The notes under the pieces: generated by a model
What the model was told of the DNA's origin: nothing
The model's input: only the letters and a program-made list of their open reading frames with translations
The model's database searches: none
Translations under genes and position numbers: made by a program
Origin: Akkermansiaceae bacterium
GTDB lineage: Bacteria > Verrucomicrobiota > Verrucomicrobiia > Verrucomicrobiales > Akkermansiaceae
NCBI GenBank assembly: GCA_024233115.1
Contig: JACKQB010000002.1
Span: 744,001-808,000 of the forward strand
DNA: 64,000 bases
Direction of reading: 5' to 3'
Part shown: positions 62,512 to 64,000 of the stretch, one piece after another
Layout: each line of letters begins with the position of its first letter
Position numbering within the stretch: position 1 is the first letter of the stretch

Positions 62512-63390
62512 TTATTTAAACTCCAGCGACAGATCGAGCGCGACGGCTGAGTGTGTCAATGCACCCACCGAGATGAAGTCGACACCTGTCTGGGCGATAC
62601 CGGCAATCGTCGACAGATTCACTCCCCCACTGGCCTCCAGCAGGACTTTCGATTTTGCCGCATCACGCATCGCCACCGCCTGCCGCATCGTCGCGTTGTC
62701 CATGTTGTCCAGCAGGATGTAATCAACGCCTTCCAGTCCAAGGAATTGCCCGACTTGTTGCAGTGTGTCTGTTTCCAGCTCCACTTCAACGCCGGGGCGA
62801 TCTTCATGCAGCCGGTCAATGGCGTCCTGCAAGGCATTCAACTTGTTTTCCGCCATCAGATGGTTGTCCTTTACCATCGCCCGGTCATACAAACCCATCC
62901 GGTGGTTGGTCCCCCCCCCCGCTACCACGGCCGCCTTTTCCAGGGCGCGCCAGCCCGGCGTCGTTTTGCGGGTATCGAGTACCCTGGCTTTCGTCCCGCG
63001 TATCAGGGCCACATACTCGCGTGTCTGGGTGGCTATACCCGACAGCCTTTGGAGAAAATTCAGCGCGGTCCGCTCCGCGGTAAGAATCGATCGCGCGGAA
63101 CCGCTGATCTCCAGCACGTGGTCGCCGTAATTGAGCACGTCCCCGTCTTGCTTGAGTCCGACCAGTTCCAGCCCGGGGTCGATCCGGTGGAACACCTCCC
63201 TGGCGGTAGCCATTCCCGCCAATATCCCCTCAGCCTTGGCATGGATGTAGGAGCTTGATTTTCTTTCCCCGGGCACAAAATACACCGACGTCACATCCCC
63301 CGTCTTCAGGTCTTCCCCGATATCCTCAAGAAGGGCCAGGTCGATCAACGCACTGGTTACTTCACAAATTCTGCTCATGGCCATGATCAT
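62512..63390 (-). CDS. nadC: Nicotinate-nucleotide pyrophosphorylase (quinolinate phosphoribosyltransferase)
   Basis: Makes nicotinate mononucleotide from quinolinate and PRPP, the last step of de novo NAD nucleus synthesis. 292 aa. Motifs: GDVTS near the N-terminus, RKTTPGWRALEKAAVVAGGGTNHRMGL, KDNHL and the C-terminal VDYILLDNM and LEASGGV. Three possible starts lie close together (63390, 63384, 63378), all consistent with an upstream AAGAGG. No nadA or nadB is in the window. Confidence 0.94.
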   Translation of the reverse strand: MIMAMSRICEVTSALIDLALLEDIGEDLKTGDVTSVYFVPGERKSSSYIHAKAEGILAGMATAREVFHRIDPGLELVGLKQDGDVLNYGDHVLEISGSARSILTAERTALNFLQRLSGIATQTREYVALIRGTKARVLDTRKTTPGWRALEKAAVVAGGGTNHRMGLYDRAMVKDNHLMAENKLNALQDAIDRLHEDRPGVEVELETDTLQQVGQFLGLEGVDYILLDNMDNATMRQAVAMRDAAKSKVLLEASGGVNLSTIAGIAQTGVDFISVGALTHSAVALDLSLEFK

Positions 63391-63574
63391 TGGCTATTCC
63401 CGGCCTCTTGACAACCTTCAAGAATGGCCGGTAGTGCAGGGTGCCCGTTTTTCAAACTGCTATTTTTGATAGTAGATGAAGGAAGGAATGATTCCATTGC
63501 GCGCAATACGCGTATTCGAACCGGTTTAAAATTCTGTTGTCAATCCCCTGAATTCTGGCAGAAACCTGCCCGCG

Positions 63575-64000
63575 ATGCTTGCCGTGCAAAACCTACATAT
63601 CGAATTCGGTGCGAGGGTCATCTTTAAAGACCTCTCGTTCACTGTGCATCCGAAGGAGCGGATCGCGTTCGCCGGGCACAACGGCGCGGGCAAATCCACC
63701 CTGATGAAGTGTATCGCCGGCATCCTCAAGCCGAATGGCGGCAGGCTGGTCAAACCCAAGCACTGCGACGTCGGCTACCTGCCCCAGGAGGGAATTCATA
63801 TTAAAAACATCACCCTCTGGGATGAAGTGGAGTCGGCCTTTGCCGAAACCCGCGACCTGCAAAGGGAAATCGACTCACTGGCCGAAAAACTGCACCACCT
63901 CGACCCCCGGTCCGCCCCCTACTCGGACCTGCTTCACGACATCGGCGATCTGGAACTCAAGCTCGAAGCCGCCAACCCGGGGACGATCAAACCCAAGATG
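63575..64000 (+). CDS. ABC-F family ATPase, partial (C-terminus off the window)
   Basis: 142 codons without a stop at the right edge. MLAVQNLHIEFGARVIFKDLSF, Walker A GHNGAGKS and the adjoining TLMKCIAGI. No membrane domain precedes it. ABC-F proteins bind the ribosome and influence translation. Which subfamily cannot be told from this first 142 residues. Start ATG 63575, divergent from nadC across 184 bases. Confidence 0.88.
   Translation, partial: MLAVQNLHIEFGARVIFKDLSFTVHPKERIAFAGHNGAGKSTLMKCIAGILKPNGGRLVKPKHCDVGYLPQEGIHIKNITLWDEVESAFAETRDLQREIDSLAEKLHHLDPRSAPYSDLLHDIGDLELKLEAANPGTIKPKM

Noticed and set aside
1..64000. Frequent TGTTAG/CTAACA hexamers on both strands
   Set aside because: A rough hand count of about 40 is close to chance expectation for this composition, so no dispersed signal is claimed.
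1..64000. CRISPR arrays, insertion sequences, prophage genes
   Set aside because: No spaced direct repeats, transposase motifs or phage structural genes were seen in either strand.

Overview
The window looks like a chromosomal stretch from a Gram-negative member of the Verrucomicrobiota. The evidence is a Kdo transferase (LPS core), a PEP-CTERM protein together with a TIGR04073-type exosortase-associated protein, two Hanks-type Ser/Thr kinases, secreted glycoside hydrolases (a GH2 enzyme and a sialidase), and many secreted or membrane proteins of unknown function. The exact genus cannot be fixed from the sequence alone. Gene density is high. I saw no rRNA, tRNA, insertion sequence, prophage or CRISPR array.

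Layout. 1-8.5 kb: partial ClpX-like unfoldase, Ser/Thr kinase, GH2 enzyme, exosortase-associated protein, DUF2062 protein. 8.5-13.5 kb (minus): a thioredoxin lipoprotein with an in-frame UGA, then ileS, lspA and a TPM-domain protein. 13.7-21.5 kb: nadK, an aminopeptidase P, a papain-fold peptidase-like protein, a TPR protein, recO, prfB (with its programmed frameshift), gmk, coaC and coaB. 21.6-23.3 kb: malQ. 23.4-31.7 kb (minus, plus a divergent AraC-type gene): a five-gene operon of a PhcB-like methyltransferase, a dual-kinase sensor, a response regulator with a degenerate kinase-like tail, an acyltransferase-like protein and a FadL-type porin. 31.7-37 kb: esterase-like protein, mgtE, a D-2-hydroxyacid dehydrogenase, sialidase. 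37-45.4 kb (minus): a tightly packed run with two TPM-type proteins, an RG-rich protein, waaA, rsmD, an AsmA-like protein, small secreted or membrane proteins and an FtsB-like protein. 45.6-51.5 kb: amidase, radical SAM protein, membrane proteins, pta. 52-54.3 kb: PEP-CTERM protein and an M23 peptidase. 54.3-61.2 kb: class II DAHP synthase and a zinc-ribbon Ser/Thr kinase, divergent from two PilT-type ATPases. 61.2-64 kb: PDZ protein, DoxX-like protein, nadC and the start of an ABC-F ATPase.

Two things stand out. First, the two open frames at 12939-13529 make one complete thioredoxin if the UGA at 13269-13271 is read as selenocysteine. The UGA sits exactly where the first Cys of CxxC belongs, and a hairpin that fits the bacterial SECIS rules lies 23 nt downstream. 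Second, the 23.4-31.1 kb operon combines a methyltransferase of the family that makes 3-hydroxy fatty acid methyl ester signals in Ralstonia (PhcB) with a PhcS/PhcR-like kinase and regulator pair, an acyltransferase-like enzyme and a fatty-acid porin. This could be a complete lipid quorum-sensing system. Smaller points are heptanucleotide repeats inside ileS and at the end of gmk, a likely one-base indel in a C-run at 49702-49705, a ClpX-like protein without its zinc domain, and three TPM-type proteins, two of which share a C-terminal motif.
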